From: PALSA-610 sp038239145
GTDB taxonomy: Bacteria > Actinomycetota > Acidimicrobiia > IMCC26256 > PALSA-610
Reading direction: 5' to 3'
DNA: 64,000 nt
Assembly: GCA_038239145.1 (NCBI GenBank)
Contig: JBBSFB010000014.1
Span: 1-64,000, forward strand
The notes below the pieces were generated by a model. That model was given only the letters and a program-made list of their open reading frames with translations, did not search any database and was not told the origin of the DNA. Shown here one piece after another: positions 1 to 8,900 of the stretch (position 1 is its first letter; each line of letters begins with the position of its first letter). Position numbers and translations under genes: made by a program.

Positions 1-723
1 CGTTTGCCGGGTTGGCAACGTGCTTTGGCCGAGTGCGGGGGTATTTTCCAAAACAAGCCGGGGCGCGCCGTGCGGCTGGGGCGCACGGTCGACGAGATGA
101 CCGCGTACTTCCGGAGCGCGATCAACGACTCTCGACACCACTCCCAAGGGCTCCTCCACGCGCTCGTGACGGCCGACGTCGACGGTGACCACCTGAGCGA
201 GGAGGAGGTGGTAGCGAGCGCGATCATCACCCTGGTGGGTGGGCTCGAGACGACGACCAACCTCATCGGTAACGGCATGCTCGCGCTGCTCCAACATCCG
301 GAGCAGTGGGACATGCTCCGGGCCGAGCCCACGCGCATCCCCGCCGCGGTGGAAGAGCTCCTGCGTTTCGAGAGCCCGATACAACACACCGCCCGCGTCG
401 CTCCCGACGACGGTGAGCTCGGAGGTCGGGAGATCGGGAAGCGGCAGGCCGTCATCGCGGTGCTCGCCGCCGCGAACCGTGATCCGCAGCGGTTCACCGA
501 TCCGGACGCGCTCGACATCCGCCGGATCGACAATCGGCATCTCGCGTTCGGTTGGGCGACCCATCACTGTTTCGGGGCGCCGCTCGCCCGCATCCAGGGC
601 GAGCTCGCGTTCTCGGCTCTTCTCCAACGCATGGGAACCGCGCGCCTCACGACCGACGCGGTGCGGTGGCGGAAGAACGTGGGAGCGTTCCGCGGTCTCG
701 AGTCGCTGCGTATCGAGTTCTGA
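1..723 (+). CDS. Cytochrome P450, C-terminal part (gene starts before the window)
   Basis: Heme-thiolate monooxygenase, seen as the last 240 residues. The I-helix reads GGLETTTN (oxygen-activation region), the ExxR motif is in EELLRFE, and the heme loop is FGWATHHCFGAPLAR, with the axial Cys in the HHC triplet. These are all in family order. The reading frame is open at base 1, so the start lies outside the window; the TTG at base 4 should not be taken as the start. The stop lies 5 bp before the NRPS start, which suggests co-transcription and a tailoring role such as hydroxylation of a carrier-bound amino acid. The substrate cannot be read from the sequence. Confidence 0.93.
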   Translation, partial: RLPGWQRALAECGGIFQNKPGRAVRLGRTVDEMTAYFRSAINDSRHHSQGLLHALVTADVDGDHLSEEEVVASAIITLVGGLETTTNLIGNGMLALLQHPEQWDMLRAEPTRIPAAVEELLRFESPIQHTARVAPDDGELGGREIGKRQAVIAVLAAANRDPQRFTDPDALDIRRIDNRHLAFGWATHHCFGAPLARIQGELAFSALLQRMGTARLTTDAVRWRKNVGAFRGLESLRIEF

Positions 724-728
724 GCGCC

Positions 729-3700
729 GTGAAACCGACCCGCAACGTCATTTCTCCCCGATCTCCCGGTGGCGACGCACCGCTCTCGTTCGCCCAGCAA
801 CGACTGTGGTTGCTCGATCAGCTCGAGCCCGCGCCCTGGAGCTACAACGTCGTCGTCGCTCGCCGCCTGCGGGGTCCGCTGCGGGTCGACGCGCTACAAC
901 GCGCGCTCGACGAGTTACTCGTCCGCCACGAGTCGTTGCGGACGACCTTTCCGGTTGTCGACGGAGAACCGGTGCAGCGGATCGGGACCGTGTTCGCGTT
1001 TCCGCTGGCCCCGATTGACCTGACCGATCCCGGTGGGACCGGGCCGGCGGTGATCGCTGCGGCCGATGCCGAGCTCCGGCGCCCATTCGATCTCGCAGTG
1101 GGGCCTTTGTTCCGGGGTGTGCTCTTGCGCATAGCGCGCGACGACCACGTCCTCGTCCTGACGATGCACCACATCGTGACCGACGCTTGGTCCGAGGCGG
1201 TGTTGCTCGCTGAGCTCGGGCAGCTCTATACCGCCTTCACCCGCGGCGATGCTTCACCGCTGGTCCCGTTGCCGATCCAGTACGCCGACGTCGCGGTCTG
1301 GCAACGAGAGATGATGCAGGGCGCGGTCCGTCGTGGGCACCTCGACTATTGGCTGCAGCAACTCTGCGATCTGCCCCCGTCGCCGGAGGTGGCAGGAGAT
1401 CGCCCCCGTCCGCTCCACCGGTCGGGTCGGGGCGGCATCGTCGAGCTCGAGATCCCCGCGGCCTTGACCGAAGCCCTGCGGCGCCTGACCCGAACCGCGC
1501 GAGCGACGATGTTCATGACGTTGCTCGCCGGATTCCAGTCGCTGCTCTCTCGTTACAGCGCCGGCGACGACATCGCGGTCGGCACTGCGATCGCCAACCG
1601 GCCTCGGCTGGAGACCGAGGGTCTCATCGGATTCTTCGCGAACACGTTGGTGTTGCGCACCGACGTGTCCGGCACTCCGTCGTACGTTGATGTAATCGCG
1701 CGCGTGCGCGAGGTCGCACTCGGCGCGTACCGGCACCAGGACCTGCCGTTCGAGCTCCTCGTCAAGGCGCTCCAGCCCGAGCGGACACCCGGGCAAATGC
1801 CGTTGTTCCAGCACATGTTCGTGTTCCAGAACACGCCCGCGCACGACCTTGTGTTCGACGGCATCGACACCGAGCCGTTCGCCGTCGCTCACGACACCGC
1901 GATGTTCGATCTCACGCTGACGTTGACGGAAGGTCGCGACACGATCGTCGGCACGCTCGAATACGCCCTCGACCTCTACGACGAGCCAACGGCCCGACGG
2001 ATCGCGCGTCACTTCCGCAACCTGCTCGAAGCGGCCGTCGCCGAGCCCGACGTCCCCGTCGCCGAGCTCGATCTGCTCGACGACGCGGAGCGGAACCGGA
2101 TCGTCGTCGACTGGAACCGGACGACGACCGACTTCCCCGATTGCTGTGTGCACGAGCTTTTCGAAACGCGGGCCGCCGCGCACCCGGATGCGATCGCGCT
2201 GAGCGAAGGCGAAGCGACGCTGACCTACGCCGAGCTCGACGCCCGCGCCGACCTACTCGCGCGCCGGCTTCGGCGGCGGGGGATAGGGCCGGAATCGCGC
2301 GTCGGCATATGTCTGCATCGCTCGATCGACGCGATCGTGGCGCTGTTAGCGACGCTGAAGGCGGGGGGCGCGTACGTCGCGCTCGATCCCGACTACCCGC
2401 CCGAACGGCTGGCCTTCATGGTCGAAGACAGTGGGGTCGAAGTCGTAGTGACCCGGGTCGCGCTGCAGGATCGGGTCGCGCCGCTCTGGATCGACATGGT
2501 CGGCATCGATGTTGTCGACGAACCGTGGGGAGAGCGACCCGACGATTCTCGGCCGGGAGTGGCGCCGCACAATCTTGCCCTCGTTGTCTACACGTCGGGG
2601 TCCACCGGCGAACCCAAAGGTGTGATGATCGAGCACCGGTCGGTCGTCGCGCTCGTGTTCGGTGTCGACTACGTCGACTTCGACGACGTCGACTCGATGC
2701 TGCACATGGCGCCGCTCGCGTTCGATGCTTCGACATTCGAGATCTGGGGCGCGTTGTTACACGGGCGCCGCTGCGTCATCGCCCCGCACCGCCCCTTCGA
2801 ACTGGCCGGTCTGGCCGAAGTGTTGGCCTCGGGAGTCGACACGGCCTGGCTGACGGCGGCGGTGTTCAACCTCGTCGTCGACGAGGATTGGCGAATGCTG
2901 CGCACCGTTCGCCAGCTCGTCGTCGGCGGTGAGGCACTGTCGGTCGACCACGTTGCCCGGGCGCTCGAGCTGCTGCCCGGTCTGCGGCTCGTGAACGGGT
3001 ACGGCCCTACCGAGACGACCACCTTCGCCGTGTGTCACGAAATCGGGTCGCTCGCACCCGACGCAGACCGGGTGCCGATCGGGCGGCCGATCGGCAACAC
3101 GCGCGCGTACGTCCTCGATCCCGTGCAACAACCGGTTCCCATAGGCGTCGCCGGCGAGCTCTGCATCGGCGGCAGCCGAGTGGCCCGGGGCTACCTCGAC
3201 CGGCCCGACCTCACTGCCCGACGCTTCGTCGTCGACCCGTTCTGTGACGATCCGGGCGCGCGTCTGTACCGCACCGGTGACCTCGCGCACTATCGGGCGG
3301 ACGGCGAGATCGAGTTCCTCGGTCGGTTCGACGACCAGATCAAGATTCGCGGCTTCCGGGTGGAGCCGGGCGAAGTCGAAGCGGCGCTCACCGCGTTGCC
3401 CTCGGTCGCGATCGCGGCCGTGCTGGCGCGCACTGACGAGCGCGGCGATCACCGCCTTGTCGCGTACGTCGTCGCGCGTGCCCCGGCGGTGCCGACGCCA
3501 TCCGAGCTTCGGGACCGGCTGCGTGATCGGCTCCCGGCCCATCTCGTGCCCGACGCCTTCGTCGTCATCGGTTCGCTGCCCCTCACGACCAACGGGAAGG
3601 TCGATCGCAACGCGTTGGCCGCGCTCGACGCTCCCGCCGAGCCCGACACGCCCTACGTTGACCCGGGAACTCCGACCGAAGCGGTGCTCGCGGCGCTGTG

Positions 3701-4745
3701 GGCGGAGATACTTGGGGTCGAACGCGTCGGCATCGACGACAATTTCTTCTCGGCCGGGGGTCACTCCTTGCTGGCCGCCGCGCTCACCGCCCGGACGACG
3801 CGGCGCACCGGCAAGACGATCCCCTTGTCGTTGTTCTTCGATGCGCCGACCATCCGTGCCGTCGCAGCCGCGCTCGACTCAGACGACGCCGGCGAGGACA
3901 CAACGGTCGTGTCGCTGCGGACCGGCGGGACGAAGCGACCGCTGTTCCTGGCGCACGGGGTCAACGGCGACCTGTTCCGCTATCTGCAGCTCGTCCGGTG
4001 GCTCGACGCGGAACGCCCGGTCTTCGGCTTTCGGCCGACGAAGTCGCTGATCGACCCGGTGCGCCGGCCCCGTATCCCGGAACTCGCGGAGCGCTACGTC
4101 GCCGACCTGCTGCGGATGCAACCCGGGGGGCCGTACCTGATGGCCGGTTTCTCGTACGGCGGCATCGTGGTCGTGGAGATCGCGCACCAGCTCGAAGAGC
4201 TCGGGCATCGCGTCGATCTGCTGGCTCTGCTCGATGCAGAACCGACGAGCGCGATCCCGGCCTCCCGGGCGCGACGCGAGTTGCACCAGATCGGGCGGCT
4301 GCTCCGGCGCGGAGAATCGTTCGTCGCCTACGCGCGGCGCCGCTCGGCGAACGCGCGCACGAAGGTGCGACGCGCGCCCTGGCTCGTCGAGCACTGGTTC
4401 CATACCCGTACCGGTCGACCGCTCCCGGAGCGGTGGGACGACGTCGAGCGGGTGCACGTGCTGCAGGCGTCGCCGGTGTGGCGATCGCTGAGCCAGGCGT
4501 TGTCGGAATACGTCTCGCCGGTTACGACGTGCCCGATCACGTTGTTCCGTGCCGGTTCACCGACGGCTCCGGAGAGTGCGGTGCGAATCGTCGACCGCGA
4601 TGCCGAATCCGCGCGGAGCTACGTGATCGACGGGCCCGGCGTCTCGCACGAGACCATCATGAGCGAACCACACGTGCAGTCGTTGGCTCGGGCGTTGGCC
4701 GACGCCCTCGACGGGGTCAGTCGTGACGAGGAGTTGCACCCGTAG
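729..4745 (+). CDS. Single-module nonribosomal peptide synthetase (C-A-PCP-TE)
   Basis: About 1338 residues from a GTG that follows the P450 stop by 5 bp. An upstream in-frame ATG at 552 would overlap the P450 by 170 bp and adds no domain. Condensation domain: His motif HHIVTD (H147, H148, D152). Adenylation domain: YTSGSTGEPKG near 621, NGYGPTETT near 756, YRTGDL, and TNGKVDRN with the Lys near 957. Carrier domain: GGHSLL with the phosphopantetheine Ser near 1013. Thioesterase: GFSYGG with nucleophile Ser near 1142. This is one complete elongation-plus-release module. The leading C domain implies an acyl or peptidyl partner made elsewhere, possibly by genes upstream of the window. By eye the substrate-pocket residues read D-A-F-W-V-G-G-T-F-K, closest to valine-type codes (inference). 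The 3' end overlaps the convergent PPTase gene by 29 bp. Confidence 0.95.
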   Translation: MKPTRNVISPRSPGGDAPLSFAQQRLWLLDQLEPAPWSYNVVVARRLRGPLRVDALQRALDELLVRHESLRTTFPVVDGEPVQRIGTVFAFPLAPIDLTDPGGTGPAVIAAADAELRRPFDLAVGPLFRGVLLRIARDDHVLVLTMHHIVTDAWSEAVLLAELGQLYTAFTRGDASPLVPLPIQYADVAVWQREMMQGAVRRGHLDYWLQQLCDLPPSPEVAGDRPRPLHRSGRGGIVELEIPAALTEALRRLTRTARATMFMTLLAGFQSLLSRYSAGDDIAVGTAIANRPRLETEGLIGFFANTLVLRTDVSGTPSYVDVIARVREVALGAYRHQDLPFELLVKALQPERTPGQMPLFQHMFVFQNTPAHDLVFDGIDTEPFAVAHDTAMFDLTLTLTEGRDTIVGTLEYALDLYDEPTARRIARHFRNLLEAAVAEPDVPVAELDLLDDAERNRIVVDWNRTTTDFPDCCVHELFETRAAAHPDAIALSEGEATLTYAELDARADLLARRLRRRGIGPESRVGICLHRSIDAIVALLATLKAGGAYVALDPDYPPERLAFMVEDSGVEVVVTRVALQDRVAPLWIDMVGIDVVDEPWGERPDDSRPGVAPHNLALVVYTSGSTGEPKGVMIEHRSVVALVFGVDYVDFDDVDSMLHMAPLAFDASTFEIWGALLHGRRCVIAPHRPFELAGLAEVLASGVDTAWLTAAVFNLVVDEDWRMLRTVRQLVVGGEALSVDHVARALELLPGLRLVNGYGPTETTTFAVCHEIGSLAPDADRVPIGRPIGNTRAYVLDPVQQPVPIGVAGELCIGGSRVARGYLDRPDLTARRFVVDPFCDDPGARLYRTGDLAHYRADGEIEFLGRFDDQIKIRGFRVEPGEVEAALTALPSVAIAAVLARTDERGDHRLVAYVVARAPAVPTPSELRDRLRDRLPAHLVPDAFVVIGSLPLTTNGKVDRNALAALDAPAEPDTPYVDPGTPTEAVLAALWAEILGVERVGIDDNFFSAGGHSLLAAALTARTTRRTGKTIPLSLFFDAPTIRAVAAALDSDDAGEDTTVVSLRTGGTKRPLFLAHGVNGDLFRYLQLVRWLDAERPVFGFRPTKSLIDPVRRPRIPELAERYVADLLRMQPGGPYLMAGFSYGGIVVVEIAHQLEELGHRVDLLALLDAEPTSAIPASRARRELHQIGRLLRRGESFVAYARRRSANARTKVRRAPWLVEHWFHTRTGRPLPERWDDVERVHVLQASPVWRSLSQALSEYVSPVTTCPITLFRAGSPTAPESAVRIVDRDAESARSYVIDGPGVSHETIMSEPHVQSLARALADALDGVSRDEELHP

Positions 4746-5487
4746 CTCTCGGCGCGGCTGCAGCTCCGGGCGGCTCCTCGGACCACGACCGCATCGTCAC
4801 AGTGGCGCCGCCGCGCACCGCGAGCGCGGCCGCGTACCCCGCCTCGACATCGAGTCGGTGGACGTACCACGCTTCCGCTTCGCCGGATGAGGTGGAGCCG
4901 CCGTCGACGACCGCGCCGCCGGCGCCGTCGACCGGGACCGAAAAGTTCGTCGTCGTCCGCTGGAAGCCGGTTCCGAGTCCTTTGAGGTACGCCTCCTTGC
5001 GCACCCAGCAATCGAAGAACGCGGGCCTCCGCGCGCCGTCCGCAAGTTGTTCGATCGCGTGCACTTCAACCGGCGCGAAGAACCGTTCGGCGATGTCGCG
5101 CCAGAACAGAGCGTCGTCGATGCGCTCGATGTCGACACCCACCTCACGGTTCGTGGCTACTGCCATCAGCGCCCAGTCTCCGGAGTGGGAGAGGCTGAAG
5201 GACAACCCGCCCGTGGTGACAATGTCGCCGACGACGGGCTTCCCGTGCTCGCCCGCGACGATGGTCACCTCCCGAGCCGGGATGTCGAGGTAATCGCCGA
5301 GCGCGCTTCGCACGAACGCCCGGCCGCGCACCTGTACCTCGCGGTCGGAGTCGCGCTGCAGTCGTTGCGCGGCCGCGCGTTCGTCCGCGTCGAGCACGTT
5401 CCACGCCTGGCGTTCCGCGGCCGAATCGGGGCGGAGACGCAATCGCCACACGTGCACCTCGTCGGCTCCCGGTCGGGACAGTGTCAT
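4717..5487 (-). CDS. 4'-phosphopantetheinyl transferase, Sfp type
   Basis: Transfers phosphopantetheine from CoA to the carrier-protein serine. 256 residues, usual for the Sfp/Gsp group. Diagnostic motifs are GVDIERI (Mg-binding Asp and Glu), FFDCWVRKEAYLKGLGTGF (the WxxKEA block) and an upstream FSLSHSGDWALMAV block. It converges on the NRPS gene with a 29-bp tail overlap and is the obvious candidate to activate the PCP domain next door. It could also serve other synthases of the cell. The last ~30 residues are Ala/Pro-rich and outside the family core. Confidence 0.93.
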   Translation of the reverse strand: MTLSRPGADEVHVWRLRLRPDSAAERQAWNVLDADERAAAQRLQRDSDREVQVRGRAFVRSALGDYLDIPAREVTIVAGEHGKPVVGDIVTTGGLSFSLSHSGDWALMAVATNREVGVDIERIDDALFWRDIAERFFAPVEVHAIEQLADGARRPAFFDCWVRKEAYLKGLGTGFQRTTTNFSVPVDGAGGAVVDGGSTSSGEAEAWYVHRLDVEAGYAAALAVRGGATVTMRSWSEEPPGAAAAPRATGATPRHD

Positions 5488-5499
5488 GGGGAAGTGCGG

Positions 5500-5985
5500 C
5501 TAGGTGTGTGTCGCGGCGCGCGTGTACGCGTCGCCGAGTTCTTTCTCCGCGGTGGCACGGTCGCGCCAGCCCTCGATGACCGTGCCCTTGCCCGGCTCGA
5601 GGAGCTTGTACACCTCGAAGAAGTGGCTGATCTCGGCGAGCAGGAACGGGTCGACGTCGGGCAGGTCCTGCACCCGATCCCAGCGGGGATCGGTCGCAGG
5701 TACGACGAGCAGTTTGGCATCGGGTCCGTGTTCATCGGTCATCTCGAACACCGCGACCGGTCGCACGGAGATCCGGCACCCGGGAAATGTCGGCGCGTCG
5801 AGCATGACCAGGACGTCCAGCGGATCGCCGTCCTCGCCGAGGGTGTTGTCGACGAATCCGTAGTCGGCGGGGTAGTGCATCGACGTGAACAGGGTGCGAT
5901 CGAGGTGGACGTGCCCGGTCGCGTGGTCGACCTCGTACTTGTTCCGTTCGCCTTTCGGGACCTCGACGATGACCTCTGCGATCAC
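5500..5985 (-). CDS. ppa: Inorganic pyrophosphatase (family I)
   Basis: Soluble enzyme hydrolysing pyrophosphate to phosphate. GTG start at 5985 with GGAGG 6 bp upstream, giving 161 residues, the usual bacterial length. An open frame runs on to 6129 but adds non-conserved residues and would nearly meet the divergent acyl-CoA dehydrogenase. Family motifs: EVPKGERNKYE near residue 9, YPADYGFVDNT, and the metal-binding GDPLDVLVM with clustered Asp. The stop lies 12 bp upstream of the PPTase start on the same strand, so the two may be co-transcribed. Pyrophosphate removal would favour the adenylation reaction, but this is a general housekeeping enzyme. Confidence 0.95.
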   Translation of the reverse strand: MIAEVIVEVPKGERNKYEVDHATGHVHLDRTLFTSMHYPADYGFVDNTLGEDGDPLDVLVMLDAPTFPGCRISVRPVAVFEMTDEHGPDAKLLVVPATDPRWDRVQDLPDVDPFLLAEISHFFEVYKLLEPGKGTVIEGWRDRATAEKELGDAYTRAATHT

Positions 5986-6132
5986 TCCGAACCTCCGGCT
6001 TCGCTTCGTCTTGCGCCTTGCGCCATCTTTCCACGCCGCGGTCGGCCCGATTCCCAGGTCGCGGGCCGGCACCGGCGCGGTCCCGTCTCCACCAGGCAGA
6101 CTGGTGGCCGTTTCGACACCGGGGGTCATCTG

Positions 6133-7413
6133 ATGAGTTGGGATTTCTCTACCGAGCCCGAGTTCCAGGCCAAGCTCGACTGGGTCGAGCAGTTCTGCCG
6201 GGAAGAGGTGGAGCCACTCGAGTACGTGTTCCCCTACGCGATCCGGTCACGCGACCCAAAGCTGCGGGTGCTGGTCAAGGGTCTGCAGGATCAGATCCGG
6301 GCCCAGGGGCTGTGGGCCATCTTTCTCGACGAGGACCTCGGCGGTCCCGGCTACGGACAGCTGAAACTCGGGCTCTTGAACGAGATCCTGGGGCGCTACC
6401 CGTCGGCGCCGCAGATGTTCGGCGCGGCCGCGCCCGACACCGGGAACATGGAGATGTTGGCCGCGTACGGCACCGAGGACCAAAAGGCGCGCTGGCTCGT
6501 CCCGATGCTCAACCAGGAGATGTGGTCGGCGTATTCGATGACCGAGCCGCAGGGTGGCTCGGACCCGAACCTATTCCGCACGTACGCGGAGCGCGACGGC
6601 GACGAGTGGGTCATCAACGGGGAGAAGTGGTTCACAAGCGCCGGCCGCGTCGCCGACATCCTCTTCGTCATGTGCACGAACGGCATGTTCGTCGTGCCCC
6701 GCCAGACGCCCGGCGTGGAGATCCAGCCCGAGCCGCGCAACCACAATCACATCATCTACCGCGACGTTCGCGTGCCGGCCGACCATCTGCTCGGCCCCGA
6801 GGACGGTGCCAAGGTGCTCGCCCAGCGCCGCCTGGGTGGCGGTCGCATCCATCACGCGATGCGCACGATCGCGCAGTGCAAGCTCGCATTCGACATGATG
6901 TGCGAACGCGCGCTCAGTCGTGAGTCGCACGGCAAGATCATAGGCGAGCACCAGATGGTGCAGGAGAAGATCGCAGACTCGTACGCGTCCATCCGAATGC
7001 TGCGCCTGTTCGTCCTCGAAACGGCTTGGAAGATCGACAACACGAGCACGCAGGAGACCCGGACCGACATCGCCGCGGTCAAGTACACGATGGCGAAGGT
7101 GTTGCGCGAGGTCTCGTTCAACGCCCTGCACATTCTCGGTTCGCTCGGCACCACGAACCTCACCCCGCTGCAGGCCATGTACGCGGGCGCGCCGACGATG
7201 GGCATCGCCGACGGTGTCGACGAGGTGCACAAGGCGACGGTGGCCCGCAACGTGCTCAAGAGCTACCGGCCGCACGAGGGCTACTGGCCGACCGAGTACT
7301 TCCCGGCCAAGCGGGCCAAGGCGCAGGAGAAGTTCGAGCCGATGTTCAAAGCCGATCCGGAGTTGCGCGCCATCGCCGACGGCTACGCCAAGTACATCGC
7401 GGCCCGGGGCTGA
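6133..7413 (+). CDS. Acyl-CoA dehydrogenase family protein
   Basis: FAD-dependent alpha,beta-dehydrogenation of an acyl-CoA. 426 residues from ATG 6133. Visible: the N-terminal helical domain, the mid-domain signature SMTEPQGGSDP near 136, INGEKWFTSAG, QRRLGGGRIHHAMR near 231, and a C-terminal IADGVDEVHKATVAR. The last resembles ACAD10/11-type enzymes, where this segment replaces the classical Glu-containing loop. An upstream in-frame extension overlaps the pyrophosphatase on the other strand and looks like shadow. Substrate chain length cannot be told. It stands alone and is probably part of fatty acid or branched-chain acid catabolism. Confidence 0.92.
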   Translation: MSWDFSTEPEFQAKLDWVEQFCREEVEPLEYVFPYAIRSRDPKLRVLVKGLQDQIRAQGLWAIFLDEDLGGPGYGQLKLGLLNEILGRYPSAPQMFGAAAPDTGNMEMLAAYGTEDQKARWLVPMLNQEMWSAYSMTEPQGGSDPNLFRTYAERDGDEWVINGEKWFTSAGRVADILFVMCTNGMFVVPRQTPGVEIQPEPRNHNHIIYRDVRVPADHLLGPEDGAKVLAQRRLGGGRIHHAMRTIAQCKLAFDMMCERALSRESHGKIIGEHQMVQEKIADSYASIRMLRLFVLETAWKIDNTSTQETRTDIAAVKYTMAKVLREVSFNALHILGSLGTTNLTPLQAMYAGAPTMGIADGVDEVHKATVARNVLKSYRPHEGYWPTEYFPAKRAKAQEKFEPMFKADPELRAIADGYAKYIAARG

Positions 7414-7421
7414 ACCGGCTC

Positions 7422-7595
7422 GTGCGAGAATTGATCGAGCGCCTCGCCGCGAACCTGGCAGTGTTCGCCGGCCACGCCGATCCGGTGTCGTTCGGTCGGC
7501 CGTTCGAACTGCTCCTCGAAGCGCTCGGCGCGGACGAGCCGGGCCGAGATCGCCGCGTTCGCGGTGCGCTCCGGTCTCGCCGGTTCCTGACGTAG
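7422..7595 (+). CDS. Possible small protein or gene fragment (57 aa)
   Basis: A GTG-started frame 8 bp after the acyl-CoA dehydrogenase. It begins with a plausible amphipathic helix (ELIERLAANLAVFAG) and a hydrophobic FELLLEALG, then turns Arg-rich. It could be the surviving start of a longer gene or a chance frame in GC-rich DNA. No domain recognised. The remaining ~30 bp up to the next gene contain TTGTCA at about 7597, a possible -35 element for the HNH gene. Confidence 0.22.
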   Translation: MRELIERLAANLAVFAGHADPVSFGRPFELLLEALGADEPGRDRRVRGALRSRRFLT

Positions 7596-7624
7596 TTGTC
7601 ACACCCTCTTGTCATGATGCGTGC

Positions 7625-8852
7625 ATGGCGATGGCGCTTGACGAGCGAGTTTCGGGTGGGGTGACGGCGGTTCGTATCGTCGAGCACGCGCTCGCGTCGT
7701 TGGTGGATCGGTTGGATCCGGACGCGGTCGTGTTGCGTGATGTCACGGATTTGTGGTGTGCGTACGATGCTGTCGAGCGGTTGGGGGCGAACGCGAAGAC
7801 GTCGCTGGCGGCCGCGGGTCGAGGCGTCGGCCGATTGGAAGCGTGCGGGGGCGCGTTCGGCGGCGGATCATCTTGCGACGTTGGGTGGGACGGCGCCGGG
7901 GGTGGCGCGGCGGGCGTTGGGGACGTCGAAGGATGTGCGGGAGTCGCCGGCGTTGGCGGACGCGATGCGGAAGGGGACGGTGTCAGCGGCGCAGGCGGAG
8001 GCGATCGCGTCGGCCGTGCCGGCCGATCCGGCGGCGATCGGCCGGTTTCTCGATCTGGCGGCGACGACGAGTGTGCGGGAGCTGCGAGACGAGTGCTTGC
8101 GGACGCGGGCGAAGTCGGATCCGGATCCGGACGCGACCCACGAGCGCATTCGCAAGAACCGGAACCTGCGGACCTGCGGCGATGCGGAGGGTGCGTGGCG
8201 GATCAGTGCGCGCGGTACTGCCGACGCGGGGGCGCGGTTCGAGGCGGGGTTGGCGCCGATCATCGACGCGATGTTCGAGCAGGCTCGGGCTGAAGGTCGG
8301 CGCGAGTCGCGGGAGGCGTATGCGTTCGACGCGCTGATGAGCCTCGTGGAGCGCAAAGAGAGCCCGGACGAGAAGAAGCGGTCACCGAAGGCGCGGTACA
8401 CCGCGCTGTTGCACGTGGATGTCGAAGCGTTGGTGCGCGGGCAGGTCGTCGGTGAGGAGTCGTGCGAGTTGCCGGGCTTCGGACCGGTGCCGGTGCGCGT
8501 GGCCCGAAGTCTGCTCGGTGAGTCGGTGCTGAAGTTGGTAATCACTAAGGGTGTCGACGTGATGCATGTGACGCATCTGGGCCGAGGGGCGACCGCGGCG
8601 CAGCGGATCGCGTTGTTGTGGTCGAAGCCGAAGTGTGCGAACGAAGCCTGTTCGAGCATGTTCGTCAAGATCGACCATCGCGATCCCTGGGCCGAGACCC
8701 GTCACACGAAGCTCGGCGAGCTCGATCCGCTCTGCCCCCACGACCACGAGCTCAAGACCAACCACGGCTGGCTGCTCGTCGACGGGAGAGGCCGCCGAGC
8801 CTTCGTCCCACCCGAGGATCCCCGGCATCCCCGCAACCGACCACCGCCGTGA
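7625..8852 (+). pseudogene. DUF222 / HNH endonuclease (13E12-type) gene with a +1 frameshift
   Basis: Reads as one protein of about 408 residues if a single base is removed. Frame 2 encodes the start (MAMALDERVSGG... to AKTSLAA) until about 7812. Frame 3 then continues (RVEASADWKRAGARSAADHLA...) to the stop at 8852. Deleting one C of 7812-7813 turns GCGGCCGCGGG into the smooth L-A-A-R-V-E-A join typical of DUF222. The C-terminal HNH region has CANEAC, IDHRDPWAETRH and LCPHDHELKTNHGW. Such genes are multicopy and mobile-looking in actinobacteria, with a presumed nuclease role. The lesion may be a true mutation or a sequencing error in a GC-rich run. The upstream ATG 7625 has a second in-frame ATG at 7631. 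Confidence 0.82.
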
Positions 8853-8900
8853 GCACGGGCACTTCCCGCCCGGCCTCGAGGCGCGCCCGGTGTTGGTTGG

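Noticed and set aside
1254..2183. 309-codon minus-strand frame within the NRPS gene
   Set aside because: Lies wholly inside the condensation and adenylation domains and has no recognisable fold.
5047..6132. Upstream extension of the acyl-CoA dehydrogenase frame
   Set aside because: It is antisense to the PPTase and pyrophosphatase; the family N-terminus begins at ATG 6133.
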